64,000 nt of DNA from Erwinia sorbitola (GCF_009738185.1 NZ_CP046509.1:4405501-4469500), one strand, 5' to 3'; shown: positions 9,234 to 18,634, numbered from the stretch's first letter. The notes: generated by a model not told the origin, from the letters alone. Program-made: numbers and translations.

Positions 9234-10112
9234 TTAGAACAGGTCGTTGAGCGCCACGCCGACACCGACGCGCGTTTGACGGTGATTATAATCGATAAGT
9301 GACTCGCCATAACCGCTGAACACCTGCGTGTAGAAACGCACATGATCGGTCATCGGGTAGCTCCAGCCGAGTTCAGCGCCGCCGTAGCCGCTGTTCCAGT
9401 TGTAGTTACTTCTCACGCTGAAGATGCTGTCACCCATCTGGTAACCCACCGTCAGGCGATAATACCCCATGTACTTAGTGATATCAGGGTTATCATCATT
9501 ATTTTCACTTTCTGGAATACGGTACCAGGGTTTGACTTCCACCAGCCAGTTACCGTTTTCTGCCATCAATCGGGCGTAAACACGGTTCCAGCTACGTGAC
9601 GTCGGATCCGAACGGCCATTGGATTGATGATTAAGACCCGTTTCCACATCACGCAACGTCCAGCCGGCTAAACGGTAGTCGGTAGCCCAGCCAAGAAACA
9701 GCTGCGGCTCGTAGTTAGTTTCACGAAACGGTGAAGATGCGCCACGATTGGAAAGCTGCCACCATGATTGCTGAGTATAGGACGCCGCCAGTACCGAGTT
9801 ATCGCCAGCAATGCCACGCCACAGAGGGAAAGCCAGACTTAGCTTGAACTTGACTTCATCGTGTTTGGCCTTGTTTCCCCAGTCGTAAGATGAGATCGCA
9901 TCTTTATTGATATTGCTGGTATCGGTATAAAGCAGATAGTTGCTTTCATAAGGAAACAGGATAAATGGGTTATCATGCTTCTCCAGCAAATTGGCAATGA
10001 TGCTGCCGCGTACTGCCGGCTGATCGTGCACATCTTTTACTGTGGCTTCCTGTGCCAGCACTAACGACGGAAACAGAATTGCTGACGCCAGCAATCCTTT
10101 CAGCAGAGCCAT
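9234..10112 (-). CDS. pldA: Outer membrane phospholipase A
   Basis: This 292-residue protein (E. coli 289) has a 20-residue signal peptide starting MALLKGLLAS and ending VLAQ, followed by a 12-strand beta-barrel. The catalytic His and Ser are H162 and S164 in NHQSNGRS, and N176 lies in SRSWNR, which correspond to mature positions 142, 144 and 156 of the E. coli enzyme. It hydrolyses phospholipids that reach the outer leaflet of the outer membrane. The C-terminal F is the usual barrel-assembly signal. An upstream in-frame start at 10157 would put 15 residues before the signal peptide and was rejected. Confidence 0.97.
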   Translation of the reverse strand: MALLKGLLASAILFPSLVLAQEATVKDVHDQPAVRGSIIANLLEKHDNPFILFPYESNYLLYTDTSNINKDAISSYDWGNKAKHDEVKFKLSLAFPLWRGIAGDNSVLAASYTQQSWWQLSNRGASSPFRETNYEPQLFLGWATDYRLAGWTLRDVETGLNHQSNGRSDPTSRSWNRVYARLMAENGNWLVEVKPWYRIPESENNDDNPDITKYMGYYRLTVGYQMGDSIFSVRSNYNWNSGYGGAELGWSYPMTDHVRFYTQVFSGYGESLIDYNHRQTRVGVGVALNDLF

Positions 10113-10316
10113 AGGTTTCTCCCAGAAAGGCGGATAAATGAATAAAAAGCACGCCATTCTACACAGAAAGCTCCTAAGGGATTAGTGCTCATTTCTGAAA
10201 GTGGAAAGCACTCTCAACGAAGCATAAGATATACAATCCATTAACATGTTTTTTTCACTTCTACCCTGAGTAATTCGAGTACGAAGGGTAAAGACGCTTT
10301 ACAGGAAGACCCGCTA

Positions 10317-10787
10317 ATGTCAGCTGTACCTATGGATCAGGCCGCCGCTCGCCGCCTGATTGGAGAGATTTTTGTTTACCATATGCCGTTCAACTGTGCG
10401 CTGGGGCTGAAGCTCGATCGCCTTGAGTCGGATTATGCTGAACTGAGCCTGGAGAACCAAACCAAGCTGGTCGGTAATTCTGCGCAGAAAATTCTGCACG
10501 GCGGGGTGGTTGCTTCGGTGCTGGATGTTGCCGCCGGTCTGGTGTGCGTCACCAGTGCGCTTACACGCCAGGAGAGCATCACGGAAGAGGAGTTACGCCA
10601 GCGTTTATCGCGTATGGGAACCATCGATTTACGGGTAGATTATCTGCGCCCGGGCCGGGGTGAGCGCTTTATTGCCAGCAGCAGCCTGCTGCGGGGCGGT
10701 AATAAAGTTTCGGTAGCCAGAGTAGAACTTCATAACGACGCGGGATTACATATTGCCAGCGCCACTGCGACCTATCTGATCGGATAA
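10317..10787 (+). CDS. yigI: Hotdog-fold thioesterase YigI
   Basis: This 156-residue protein (E. coli YigI 155) is a PaaI-like hotdog thioesterase; HGGVVASVLDVAAG near residue 61 is the active-site helix region with a conserved Asp. E. coli YigI is reported to act on medium- and long-chain acyl-CoA. An AGGAAG ribosome site precedes the ATG. It is divergent from pldA and ends 4 bp before rarD, so the two are probably co-transcribed. Confidence 0.9.
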   Translation: MSAVPMDQAAARRLIGEIFVYHMPFNCALGLKLDRLESDYAELSLENQTKLVGNSAQKILHGGVVASVLDVAAGLVCVTSALTRQESITEEELRQRLSRMGTIDLRVDYLRPGRGERFIASSSLLRGGNKVSVARVELHNDAGLHIASATATYLIG

Positions 10788-10791
10788 ATTA

Positions 10792-11691
10792 ATGAATCAA
10801 CAGCAAACGCGACAGGGCATTTTATTTGCCCTGGGGGCCTATTTTATCTGGGGTGTTGCCCCGGTCTATTTCAAACTGATCCAGCAAGTTTCCCCGGCGG
10901 AGATTATGACCCACCGGGTGATCTGGTCATTTTTCTTTATGCTGGTGCTGCTGAGTGTTTGCCGTAACTGGAACAATGTCAGAACCATTGCCAGGCACCC
11001 TAAAAAAGTGCTGCTGCTGGCGCTCTCTGCCGTGGTGATTTGCAGTAACTGGTTACTCTATATCTGGGCGGTCAATAACCACCATTTGCTGGAAGCCAGC
11101 CTGGGCTACTTTATTAATCCACTGTTAAACGTCCTGGTGGGGATGGTGTTTCTGGGCGAACGCTTTCGTCGTTTGCAGTGGCTGGCGGTGGCACTCGCCG
11201 CCTGCGGTGTGCTGATACAGGTGTGGCAGTTTGGTTCCGTGCCAGCCATCGCCCTTGGCCTGGCGGTCAGCTTCTCGTTTTATGGCCTGCTGCGCAAAAA
11301 GATTGCTGTTGATGCGCAAACCGGAATGCTGATTGAAACCAGCTGGCTGTTGATCCCTGCGGCTATCTATCTGTTCGCTATCGCCGACAGCACGACCAGT
11401 CATCTGGGGGAAAATCCCATGAGTCTGAATCTGCTGCTGGTGGCCGCAGGGGTGATCACTACCGTTCCGCTGATGCTGTTTACCGCCGCCTGTAGCCGCC
11501 TGAGGCTCTCCACCGTGGGCTTCTTCCAGTATCTGGGGCCGACGCTGATGTTCTTGCTGGCGGTGATTTTCTACGGGGAGGAGATGACGCCAGATAAGAT
11601 CGTTACCTTTGGCTTTATCTGGGCCGCTCTGGCGTTGTTTATCGCAGATGCGCTGTGGGCATTGCGCCGATCCTCTACCCCCCCGGCGTAA
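10792..11691 (+). CDS. rarD: EamA-family permease RarD
   Basis: This 299-residue inner-membrane protein (E. coli 296) has about ten hydrophobic helices in the drug/metabolite transporter fold, starting QGILFALGAYFIWGVAPVYFK. RarD is linked by name to chloramphenicol resistance, but its physiological substrate is unknown. It follows yigI closely and is closed by a bidirectional terminator shared with corA. Confidence 0.95.
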   Translation: MNQQQTRQGILFALGAYFIWGVAPVYFKLIQQVSPAEIMTHRVIWSFFFMLVLLSVCRNWNNVRTIARHPKKVLLLALSAVVICSNWLLYIWAVNNHHLLEASLGYFINPLLNVLVGMVFLGERFRRLQWLAVALAACGVLIQVWQFGSVPAIALGLAVSFSFYGLLRKKIAVDAQTGMLIETSWLLIPAAIYLFAIADSTTSHLGENPMSLNLLLVAAGVITTVPLMLFTAACSRLRLSTVGFFQYLGPTLMFLLAVIFYGEEMTPDKIVTFGFIWAALALFIADALWALRRSSTPPA

Positions 11692-11731
11692 CGGATAGGG
11701 TTTGTAAGGTCAGACGGGAAACCGCATATAT

Positions 11732-11760
11732 AAAAAAATCGCCACATGGGCGATTTTTTT
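11732..11760. terminator. Bidirectional terminator between rarD and corA
   Basis: A 12-bp stem (A-rich, ATCGCC, with GGCGAT, T-rich) and a short loop give T-tracts on both strands, serving the convergent genes rarD and corA. Confidence 0.9.
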
Positions 11761-11775
11761 ATTGCTGATAAGAAG

Positions 11776-12735
11776 TTACAGCCAGTTTTTACGCTTGAAG
11801 TAAGCATAAGGTGCCAGGCCGGCAAGAATCATCAGCGTTATTGCGCCCGGGTAACCAAAGCTCCATTTCAGCTCCGGCATAAACTCGAAGTTCATTCCGT
11901 AGCTGGAGGCCACCAGCGTTGGCGGCAGGAACACCACTGAAACCACCGAGAAGATCTTGATGATGCGGTTCTGTTCGATATTGATAAAGCCCATCGCCGC
12001 CTGCATCAGGAAGTTAACTTTCTGAAACAGGGATTCGTTGTGCGGCAGCAGAGATTCGATATCGCGCAGGATCTCGCGGGCCTGCTCCAGCTGATTCCCC
12101 GGCAGACGAGCCTTTCGCACCAGGAAGTTCAGAGCACGCTGGGTATCCATCAGACACAGACGCACCTTCCAGCCAATATCTTCCAGCTCGGCCAGCGTCG
12201 ACAGCGCTTCATCAAAAGCATCGCCCTGCTGTCCTTCCATTATCACGCGGCTCAGTTTTTCCAGGTCGCTGTAGATATTCTCTATTTCATCCGCCAGCTG
12301 TTCGATTTTCGTTTCAAACAGGTCGAGCAGCAGCTCATAGGCATTCCCGTCAGTCAGCACCTGATTGCGCGCGCGCATACGGTAGAGGCGAAATGCCGGA
12401 AGCTCACGTTCGCGCAGGGTGTAGAGACGCCCTTCACGAATGGTGAAGGCTACCGTTGAGTTCCCCGCGTGATCGTCGGCATCTTCATAAAAGAAAAATG
12501 AGTGAATGTGCAGGCCGTCTTCATCTTCAAAGAAACGTGCGGAGGCCTCGATATCTTCCAGCTCGGGACGGGTTGCCAGGCTCTGGCCCAGCTCTGTCTG
12601 TACCCGTTCACGCTCCGCTTCTTCGGGTTCTATCAGATCAACCCAGACGGAACCGATCAGCTCATCTCTGGCATCAGCATCATCCAGTTCAAGACGGGTC
12701 AGACGGTTTTGGTCGAGTTTAAATGCGCTCAACAT
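11776..12735 (-). CDS. corA: Magnesium/cobalt/nickel transporter CorA
   Basis: This 319-residue protein (E. coli 316) is the main constitutive Mg2+ channel of the inner membrane. A large cytoplasmic funnel comes first, then two C-terminal membrane helices. The GMN selectivity signature is present in SSYGMNFEFMPE between the helices, and the chain ends AYFKRKNWL. I chose the ATG of MLSAFKLDQ, as in E. coli; an upstream start at 12756 adds seven residues. A long untranslated leader with a hairpin precedes it. Confidence 0.98.
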   Translation of the reverse strand: MLSAFKLDQNRLTRLELDDADARDELIGSVWVDLIEPEEAERERVQTELGQSLATRPELEDIEASARFFEDEDGLHIHSFFFYEDADDHAGNSTVAFTIREGRLYTLRERELPAFRLYRMRARNQVLTDGNAYELLLDLFETKIEQLADEIENIYSDLEKLSRVIMEGQQGDAFDEALSTLAELEDIGWKVRLCLMDTQRALNFLVRKARLPGNQLEQAREILRDIESLLPHNESLFQKVNFLMQAAMGFINIEQNRIIKIFSVVSVVFLPPTLVASSYGMNFEFMPELKWSFGYPGAITLMILAGLAPYAYFKRKNWL

Positions 12736-13028
12736 AAGCTGTACTCCCAAAATCACAGTAACAAAATGGGACAGAGCGTTTGAACACGGGAAACAGATGT
12801 TTCAGTCAGCGATCAAAACTGACTCAGAGCGACGGGAAAGGAGGTCGCCAACAACCACGAAGGCTATCGGCAAAAGAGGATAGCCTTAGGAGTTGTACCT
12901 GCGGTGCAGGTCAGTGAGCCAGTATGTACTGGGTGTGTCCAAGGCGAATGTCCTCTTAGGGTAATGGTGGGCGCATGTTACGCTGAGACTAAAAAGGCGT
13001 CAAGCGGGGCCATGCGCCCTTCAGGGCG
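12736..13028 (-). promoter_or_regulatory. corA leader region with hairpin and short open frames
   Basis: The 293 bp between uvrD and corA have no full gene. On the corA strand they hold a perfect 9-bp stem (12879-12887 with 12860-12868, loop of 10) about 125 nt before the corA start, and a six-codon frame MRPPLP (12976-12956), rich in proline codons. In Salmonella, corA has a leader with a short peptide and Rho-dependent control; whether this leader works in the same way is inference. A small hairpin right after the uvrD stop (13014-13027) could end uvrD transcripts. Confidence 0.45.
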
Positions 13029-15191
13029 TCAGAGTGCTTCCAGCCTGGCATAAGCGGCAACCAGCCACTTGATTCCCTGCCCCTGGAAAGCCACCTGCAA
13101 CCGGCTGTGCTCACCACTTCCTTCCAGATTGACGATGGTACCTTCACCAAATTTAGCGTGATGCACACGCTGGCCAAGCACGAAGCCGCTGTCATTTTTC
13201 GCCACAGGGGTTCCCATGCGCTGATGGTTCACAGGCCGGCTCACGCTGGCGCGCAGGCGGACTTCCTCCACGCACTCTTCCGGCAGTTCACCGATAAAGC
13301 GTGACGGGCGGTGATACACTTCCTTACCATAAAGCCGCCGCGTTTCGGCGTAGGTCAGCGTCAGCTTCTGCATGGCTCGCGTGACGCCCACATAGGCCAG
13401 GCGCCGCTCCTCTTCCAGCCGTCCGCCTTCATCCAGCGACATCTGGCTGGGGAACATGCCCTCTTCCATGCCAACAATAAACACCTGCATAAACTCCAGG
13501 CCTTTGGCGGCGTGCATGGTCATCAGCTGCACCGCATCCTGCCACTTATCAGCCTGGCCTTCACCTGCTTCCAGAGCCGCATGGGAGAGGAATGCCTGGA
13601 GCGGCATCAGATCCTGATCTTCATCCTGATAGCTGTACTGCCGCGTGGCGTTAACCAGCTCTTCAAGGTTTTCGATACGTGCCTGGCCTTTCTCGCCTTT
13701 TTCCTGCTCATACATCAGCCACAGGCCGGAATCTTTGATTACCCGGTCAGTCTGCACATGCAGCGGCATCTCGGCTGTTTCCTGCGCCAGTGAGTCGACC
13801 AGTTCGGTAAAGCGCAGCAGTGCCGAAGCGGCACGCCCGGCCAGAGCTTTTTCCTGCAACAACACACGCGTGGTCTGCCACAGCGTCAGCTGCCGTTCGC
13901 GTGAAGTCTGGCGTACCACATCAAGGGTGCGGTCACCAATGCCGCGCGTAGGGGTATTGATCACACGCTCAAAAGCGGCGTCGTCATTGCGGTTAGAGAT
14001 CAGGCGCAGATAGGCCAGCGCATCTTTGATTTCCTGACGTTCGAAGAAGCGCATACCGCCATAGATCCGGTACGGCATGCTGGTTTGCAGCAGGGCCTCT
14101 TCCAGCACGCGGGACTGGGCGTTACTGCGATAGAGAATAGCGCAGTCGTTCAGCGCGCCGCCGTTCTCCATCCATACTTTGATGCGGTTGACCACAAAAC
14201 GCGCTTCATCCAGCTCGTTGAAAGCACAGTAGAGAGCAATCTGCTCGCCGTCGCTGTCTTCCGTCCACAGCTCTTTACCAAGACGACCACTGTTATTAGC
14301 AATCAGGGCATTGGCCGCTTTAAGAATATTGTTAGTTGAGCGGTAGTTTTGCTCAAGGCGGATAGTTTCCGCACCCGGGAAATCTTTCAGGAAGCGCTGA
14401 ATGTTTTCCACCTGCGCCCCGCGCCAGCCGTAGATCGACTGGTCGTCATCCCCCACAATAATTACTTTACCCGTGTCACCCGCCAGCATACGGATCCAGG
14501 CGTACTGAATGTTGTTGGTATCCTGGAATTCGTCGACGAGGATATTGGTGAAGCGCTCACGGTAGTGATTGAGGATATGCGGTTTGTTCAGCCACAGCTC
14601 GTGCGCACGCAGCAGCAACTCGGCGAAGTCCACCAGCCCGGCACGATCGCAGGCTTCCTGATAGGCCTGATAAATGCGCAGCCAGGTCTGTTCAATCGGG
14701 TTGCCGTAGCTTTCGATATGTTTCGGGCGCAGCCCTTCATCTTTTTTGCCGTTGATGTACCACATTCCCTGACGGGCGGGCCACTGCTTCTCATCCAGAT
14801 TCATCGCCTTGATCAGGCGCTTCAGCAGCCGCAGTTGATCTTCACTGTCAAGGATCTGAAAATCCTGCGGCAGGTTGGCATCCAGATGGTGTGCACGCAG
14901 CAGACGATGCGCCAGCCCGTGGAAGGTACCGATCCACATTCCCCCCTGACTGGTGCCAATCAGCTGCTCGATACGATGGCGCATCTCGGCCGCCGCTTTG
15001 TTGGTGAAGGTCACCGCCATAATCGAATAAGGAGAGCAGTTTTCCACCGCCATCAGCCAGGCAATACGATGAACCAGCACGCGGGTTTTTCCGCTGCCCG
15101 CGCCGGCCAGCACCAGCAAGTTGCTGCGCGGGGCAGCTACGGCTTCGCGTTGTTTATCATTCAAGCTGTCGAGCAGGTCAGAAACGTCCAT
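13029..15191 (-). CDS. uvrD: DNA helicase II
   Basis: This 720-residue SF1A 3'-5' helicase has exactly the E. coli length from MDVSDLLDSLNDKQREAV; the reading from 15197 adds two residues. Walker A is AGAGSGKTR near residue 32, motif II is LVDEFQDTNN near 220, and motif IV/VI are QNYRST and YVGVTRAM. It removes UvrC and the cut oligonucleotide in nucleotide excision repair and unwinds DNA in mismatch repair. It is the last gene of the dapF-yigA-xerC-yigB-uvrD group, with its own LexA-like site upstream. Confidence 0.98.
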   Translation of the reverse strand: MDVSDLLDSLNDKQREAVAAPRSNLLVLAGAGSGKTRVLVHRIAWLMAVENCSPYSIMAVTFTNKAAAEMRHRIEQLIGTSQGGMWIGTFHGLAHRLLRAHHLDANLPQDFQILDSEDQLRLLKRLIKAMNLDEKQWPARQGMWYINGKKDEGLRPKHIESYGNPIEQTWLRIYQAYQEACDRAGLVDFAELLLRAHELWLNKPHILNHYRERFTNILVDEFQDTNNIQYAWIRMLAGDTGKVIIVGDDDQSIYGWRGAQVENIQRFLKDFPGAETIRLEQNYRSTNNILKAANALIANNSGRLGKELWTEDSDGEQIALYCAFNELDEARFVVNRIKVWMENGGALNDCAILYRSNAQSRVLEEALLQTSMPYRIYGGMRFFERQEIKDALAYLRLISNRNDDAAFERVINTPTRGIGDRTLDVVRQTSRERQLTLWQTTRVLLQEKALAGRAASALLRFTELVDSLAQETAEMPLHVQTDRVIKDSGLWLMYEQEKGEKGQARIENLEELVNATRQYSYQDEDQDLMPLQAFLSHAALEAGEGQADKWQDAVQLMTMHAAKGLEFMQVFIVGMEEGMFPSQMSLDEGGRLEEERRLAYVGVTRAMQKLTLTYAETRRLYGKEVYHRPSRFIGELPEECVEEVRLRASVSRPVNHQRMGTPVAKNDSGFVLGQRVHHAKFGEGTIVNLEGSGEHSRLQVAFQGQGIKWLVAAYARLEAL

Positions 15192-15230
15192 AAGCACCGT
15201 CGGGGATCGGGGGCAGCATCAGGCCGCCCA

Positions 15231-15246
15231 CTGGATATTTAACCAG
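15231..15246 (-). promoter_or_regulatory. Probable LexA (SOS) box before uvrD
   Basis: The sequence CTGGTTAAATATCCAG, read on the minus strand, fits the CTG-N10-CAG pattern with an AT-rich centre. It lies about 40 bp upstream of the uvrD start and overlaps the yigB-uvrD junction. E. coli uvrD has a LexA box in the same place. The half-sites lack the ideal CTGT/ACAG, so binding may be weak. Confidence 0.65.
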
Positions 15247-15250
15247 CTTA

Positions 15251-15970
15251 TTATATCAGCGCGGTCAGCGATGCCAACTGCGAAATTTCCAGCGTTGGCA
15301 GCAGGCGGGAATCCTTCATATGCATCAGATTTCCCTGATGTGGATTTATCCAGCATGCCTGCATACCACTGCGTATAGCTCCGGCAACATCGGTTATAAG
15401 ATCGTCACCCACATGCAGGATACTTTCAGCGGGCAGATTTAAGCGCTCCACCGCCACGTCATACATGTCCTGATACGGCTTGGCACGGCCATCCGGCCCG
15501 GCACGCAGGGTAAACTGGAAGTATTTATCAAGACCACAAAGGTGTGGTTCAGCGTTACCGTTCGTGATCGCTACCAGAGGGATGCGCTGCGCAAGAGCCG
15601 CCAGCGTGGCATGTGTCTCAGCTGGCACCTCAATTTCACTGCGCCAGCGGGCAAACACCGCCATTACGTCATGGGAACCGCTCACTGCCTGCGCTGACGG
15701 CAGCCCGGCGTCCAGCATTACCTGTTCAACCGCACGGCGACGCCATTCGCTGACATCATGATAAATCTCTGGTTCGGCGGCCAGCAGGCGGTCACGCACC
15801 TGCTGATACTGCGCCACACTGTAGTTTTTCAACGCCGGGTGATAGGCCTGTAAGGCGCTGTGAGATTCCTGCGTGGTGCGCAGAATCACCGGATAGTTGT
15901 CGTACAGAGTGTCATCAAGGTCGAACGTCATTGCCGCAACCGGGCGTAAAGGGCGGTAAAAGTGCATCAT
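15251..15970 (-). CDS. yigB: FMN phosphatase YigB, HAD family
   Basis: This 239-residue HAD phosphatase (E. coli 238) dephosphorylates FMN to riboflavin in the E. coli case. Motif I is FDLDDTLYDN at residue 16, the motif II threonine is in VAITNGNAEP, and HVGDDLITDVAGA carries the motif IV aspartates. The start is at ATGATG, which overlaps the xerC stop codon; either ATG is possible, and the second matches E. coli best. Translation is probably coupled to xerC. Confidence 0.95.
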   Translation of the reverse strand: MMHFYRPLRPVAAMTFDLDDTLYDNYPVILRTTQESHSALQAYHPALKNYSVAQYQQVRDRLLAAEPEIYHDVSEWRRRAVEQVMLDAGLPSAQAVSGSHDVMAVFARWRSEIEVPAETHATLAALAQRIPLVAITNGNAEPHLCGLDKYFQFTLRAGPDGRAKPYQDMYDVAVERLNLPAESILHVGDDLITDVAGAIRSGMQACWINPHQGNLMHMKDSRLLPTLEISQLASLTALI

Positions 15971-16875
15971 GATTTTCCTCGTTTCGCACGGGGATGAGCA
16001 GCATCGTAAACCGACGCCAGATGTTGAAAGTCGAGATGGGTATAGATTTGCGTGGTGGTCAGATTGGCATGCCCAAGCAGCTCCTGTACCGCACGCAGAT
16101 CGCCACTGGATTCAAGCATGTGCGTGGCAAACGAATGGCGCAGTTTGTGCGGATGAACATGGCTGGATAGCCCCTGTTTTATGCCCCATTCGGCAAAGCG
16201 TTTTTGCACGTTACGCGTTGAGATACGTTTGCCCTGCTTCGACAGAAACAGCGCGTTATCGTCAGGTGCAAACAGCTCACGCAGCTCCAGCCAGTGCTCA
16301 ATCCAATGTACGGCAGTGCGGCCCATCGGCAGACGGCGCTCTTTACTGCCTTTACCGGTCACCCACACTTCACCGGAAGCCAGATCAAGGTGGCTGCGAT
16401 CGATGCCCACCAGTTCGGAGAGACGCAGCCCGGCCCCGTACATCACCTCCAGCATAGCGCGATCGCGCACCGCCAGCGGGTCGTTAAGGTCAATATCCAG
16501 CAGCCGGTTCACTTCATCAACATCAATATTTTTAGGCAGATGGCGCGCAGCCCGCGGCGTGGCAACGCCTTTCGCCGGGTTAGCGCTGATCACGCCCTGA
16601 CTAATCAGCCAGTCGAGGAAGCTGCGTAATGCGGAAAGACGTAACGCCAGGCTGGCAGGCTTCAGACCGCTACGGCTACTGCGAGCTGCCAGAGAACGTA
16701 CCAATGCAGCATCCAGCTGCGGCCATGCTTTAACCTTGAGTTCATCCAGCAGGAGGATAACGGCACTGAGCTGACGCTGATAGCTTTCCAGAGTGAGCGG
16801 ACTAAGCTGGCGCTCAACCTTAAGGTAACGCAGGAAGCCCTCAACGGCAGCAACCAGGGGCGACTCGCTGTTCAC
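15967..16875 (-). CDS. xerC: Tyrosine recombinase XerC
   Basis: This 302-residue site-specific recombinase (E. coli 298) works with XerD at dif to resolve chromosome dimers. The N-terminal SAM-like domain spans about residues 8-95, then the catalytic domain carries the Arg of GAGLRLSEL, the Lys of GKGSKERRLP, HKLRHSFATH (His and Arg), the His of LGHANLTTTQ and the nucleophile Tyr in QIYTHLD. The start codon is GTG and overlaps the yigA stop as GTGA. It is a housekeeping gene here, not a sign of a mobile element. Confidence 0.98.
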   Translation of the reverse strand: MNSESPLVAAVEGFLRYLKVERQLSPLTLESYQRQLSAVILLLDELKVKAWPQLDAALVRSLAARSSRSGLKPASLALRLSALRSFLDWLISQGVISANPAKGVATPRAARHLPKNIDVDEVNRLLDIDLNDPLAVRDRAMLEVMYGAGLRLSELVGIDRSHLDLASGEVWVTGKGSKERRLPMGRTAVHWIEHWLELRELFAPDDNALFLSKQGKRISTRNVQKRFAEWGIKQGLSSHVHPHKLRHSFATHMLESSGDLRAVQELLGHANLTTTQIYTHLDFQHLASVYDAAHPRAKRGKS

Positions 16876-17579
16876 ACGCGTTCGACCCAGCGTGAAAGTA
16901 GCTGAGGCAGCATCTGCGACAGGTGCTGTAATAATACGGTGCCCATACCCTGCTGGTAGTGCTGGTTGTCACGGCTGCTGAAAATCAGCACACCGAGATC
17001 GCCCTCTTCACCCAGCAATGACAGCGCCACCGAACCAATGGCTTTCGCCTGCGGTATTAACAGCAGTAGCTCCGGGCCATTGAGGCTCCCGAGGTAGTGA
17101 TTCTGCTTACCGAGGCGCTGAATACGAACGGGTTCAAATGCCTGGCGCGGCAGCGCAAGTTGCGTAAAGTCAGACGGCGCGCCAATGCGCCATTTCTCAC
17201 TGAACAGGCGGATATTCGCTCCCGCCAGGCCAAACTCACGCGCCCAGCGATGCAGCCGATTGAGCATATCATGCAAACTGGTGGCAGATGCCAGACGGCC
17301 CTGAAGAGCAAAGAGACGATCAAACAGCTGCTGATTGGCGCTGGCCTGCTCCATCAGCAAGGTAATATCTTCTTCCAGCTGATGAATATGGTTACGCTGG
17401 CGGGCCAGCTGCCACTCAACCAGCGATACCGAGCCGCGTACCGGATGCGGCACCATCATCTGCTCAACCTGGCGGGCATTACGGATAAAGAAGTCTGGAT
17501 TTTGCAGCAGGAACTCGCTAACCATGCGATCGTCCAGCAAAATTTCGCCAGCGTCCTGTTGTTCCTCGACATTTTTCAT
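16872..17579 (-). CDS. yigA: DUF484 family protein YigA
   Basis: This 235-residue protein belongs to DUF484, a GAF-like family regularly found between dapF and xerC. The N-terminal EILLDDRMVSEFLLQNPDFF motif is typical, then comes a helical stretch (about residues 60-105) that may be coiled, and a GAF-like second half. The function is unknown. It overlaps dapF by four bases and xerC by four bases. Confidence 0.93.
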   Translation of the reverse strand: MKNVEEQQDAGEILLDDRMVSEFLLQNPDFFIRNARQVEQMMVPHPVRGSVSLVEWQLARQRNHIHQLEEDITLLMEQASANQQLFDRLFALQGRLASATSLHDMLNRLHRWAREFGLAGANIRLFSEKWRIGAPSDFTQLALPRQAFEPVRIQRLGKQNHYLGSLNGPELLLLIPQAKAIGSVALSLLGEEGDLGVLIFSSRDNQHYQQGMGTVLLQHLSQMLPQLLSRWVERV

Positions 17580-18400
17580 AAATGAATAAACCCGTCATAA
17601 ACGTGAGTGGCAGGGCCGGTCATATACAGTGGATGCCCGGGCCCTTTCCAGGCGATGTTGAGCGTGCCGCCCGGCAGTTCAACCCGCACTTTTTCTGCCA
17701 GCAACGCTTGCTGGATCCCCACCGCCACCGCCGCACACGCGCCGCTGCCGCAGGCCTGGGTTTCACCTGCACCGCGTTCATAGACGCGCAGGCGGATATG
17801 TTCACGGCTCACCACTTCCATAAAGCCTACATTGACCCGCTCAGGAAAACGCTCGTGGCTTTCCAGCACCGGACCAAGGGTTTCCACAGCAGCGGTTTGT
17901 ACGCTATCAACCTGCAAGACGCAGTGTGGATTACCCATCGACACCACGCCACACATGACAGTTTGCTCGGCGGCGCGCATCAGGTAGATGTTTTCTACTT
18001 TATTGGCACGGAAAGGGATCTGCTGTGGTTCAAAATCAGGCTCACCCATATTCACGCACACCAGTTCATCCTGGTTAACGCTTAACACCATGCGGCCGGT
18101 TTGTGTGCTGACGCGAATATCGCTTTTATTGGTCAGCCCTTTCAGGCGCACAAAGCGGGCAAAGCAGCGCGCACCGTTGCCACACTGTGCAACCTCGCTG
18201 CCGTCGGCATTAAAGATACGGTAGTGAAAATCAAGATCGGGATCGTAAGGGGGTTCAACGATCAGCAGCTGATCAAAGCCGATCCCCAGGTGCCGATCGG
18301 CCAGGCGGCGGATCAGTTCTGGTGAGAAATAGACATTCTGCGTCACGGCATCAACTACCATAAAGTCGTTGCCAAGACCGTGCATTTTTGAGAACTGCAT
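17576..18400 (-). CDS. dapF: Diaminopimelate epimerase
   Basis: This 274-residue enzyme is the same length as in E. coli from MQFSKMHGLGNDFM; an upstream start at 18424 adds eight residues. It converts LL- to meso-diaminopimelate for lysine and peptidoglycan synthesis. The catalytic cysteines are C73 in CGNGARCF and a second near 217 in ACGSGACAAV. It follows lptM by 27 bp and overlaps yigA. Confidence 0.98.
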   Translation of the reverse strand: MQFSKMHGLGNDFMVVDAVTQNVYFSPELIRRLADRHLGIGFDQLLIVEPPYDPDLDFHYRIFNADGSEVAQCGNGARCFARFVRLKGLTNKSDIRVSTQTGRMVLSVNQDELVCVNMGEPDFEPQQIPFRANKVENIYLMRAAEQTVMCGVVSMGNPHCVLQVDSVQTAAVETLGPVLESHERFPERVNVGFMEVVSREHIRLRVYERGAGETQACGSGACAAVAVGIQQALLAEKVRVELPGGTLNIAWKGPGHPLYMTGPATHVYDGFIHL

Positions 18401-18427
18401 TTTCTGCTCCGCCGAGTGCGTCATAGT

Positions 18428-18634
18428 TTACTGAGCCGGTTGCACACTCTGTTCGCCGATCGTGGCAGGTTGTTGCGCCTGATTGCCAGACTGCGTTGCA
18501 GGGGTTGTCTGAGTGGTTGGTGGTTTAGCCTGCTCATCCTTCGGAAAATAGAGCGGCCCTTTTAATCCACACCCCGCCAGGCTGGTGGCAGCCAGTATCA
18601 GGGCCAGCTGGCAAATTCTTTTCTTCATTCTCAT
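18428..18634 (-). CDS. lptM: Small lipoprotein LptM (YifL)
   Basis: This 66-68-residue lipoprotein has a signal peptide ending in the lipobox SLAGCG, followed directly by the conserved LKGPLYFP. The rest is low-complexity, rich in Pro, Thr and Gln. E. coli LptM helps the LptD barrel mature with its correct disulfides in the outer membrane. Starts at 18634 (MRMKKR) and 18628 (MKKR) are both possible; a longer frame from 18775 would destroy the signal peptide. In other enterics it neighbours cyaY; here it neighbours the fimbrial island. Confidence 0.92.
   Translation of the reverse strand: MRMKKRICQLALILAATSLAGCGLKGPLYFPKDEQAKPPTTQTTPATQSGNQAQQPATIGEQSVQPAQ

Noticed and set aside
14349..15242. 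297-codon open frame antisense to uvrD
   Set aside because: It is opposite a certain helicase gene, has no recognisable domain, and arises from codon bias on the coding strand.
15967..16875. Tyrosine recombinase as a sign of an integrative element
   Set aside because: All features and neighbours are those of the housekeeping XerC, which acts at dif.
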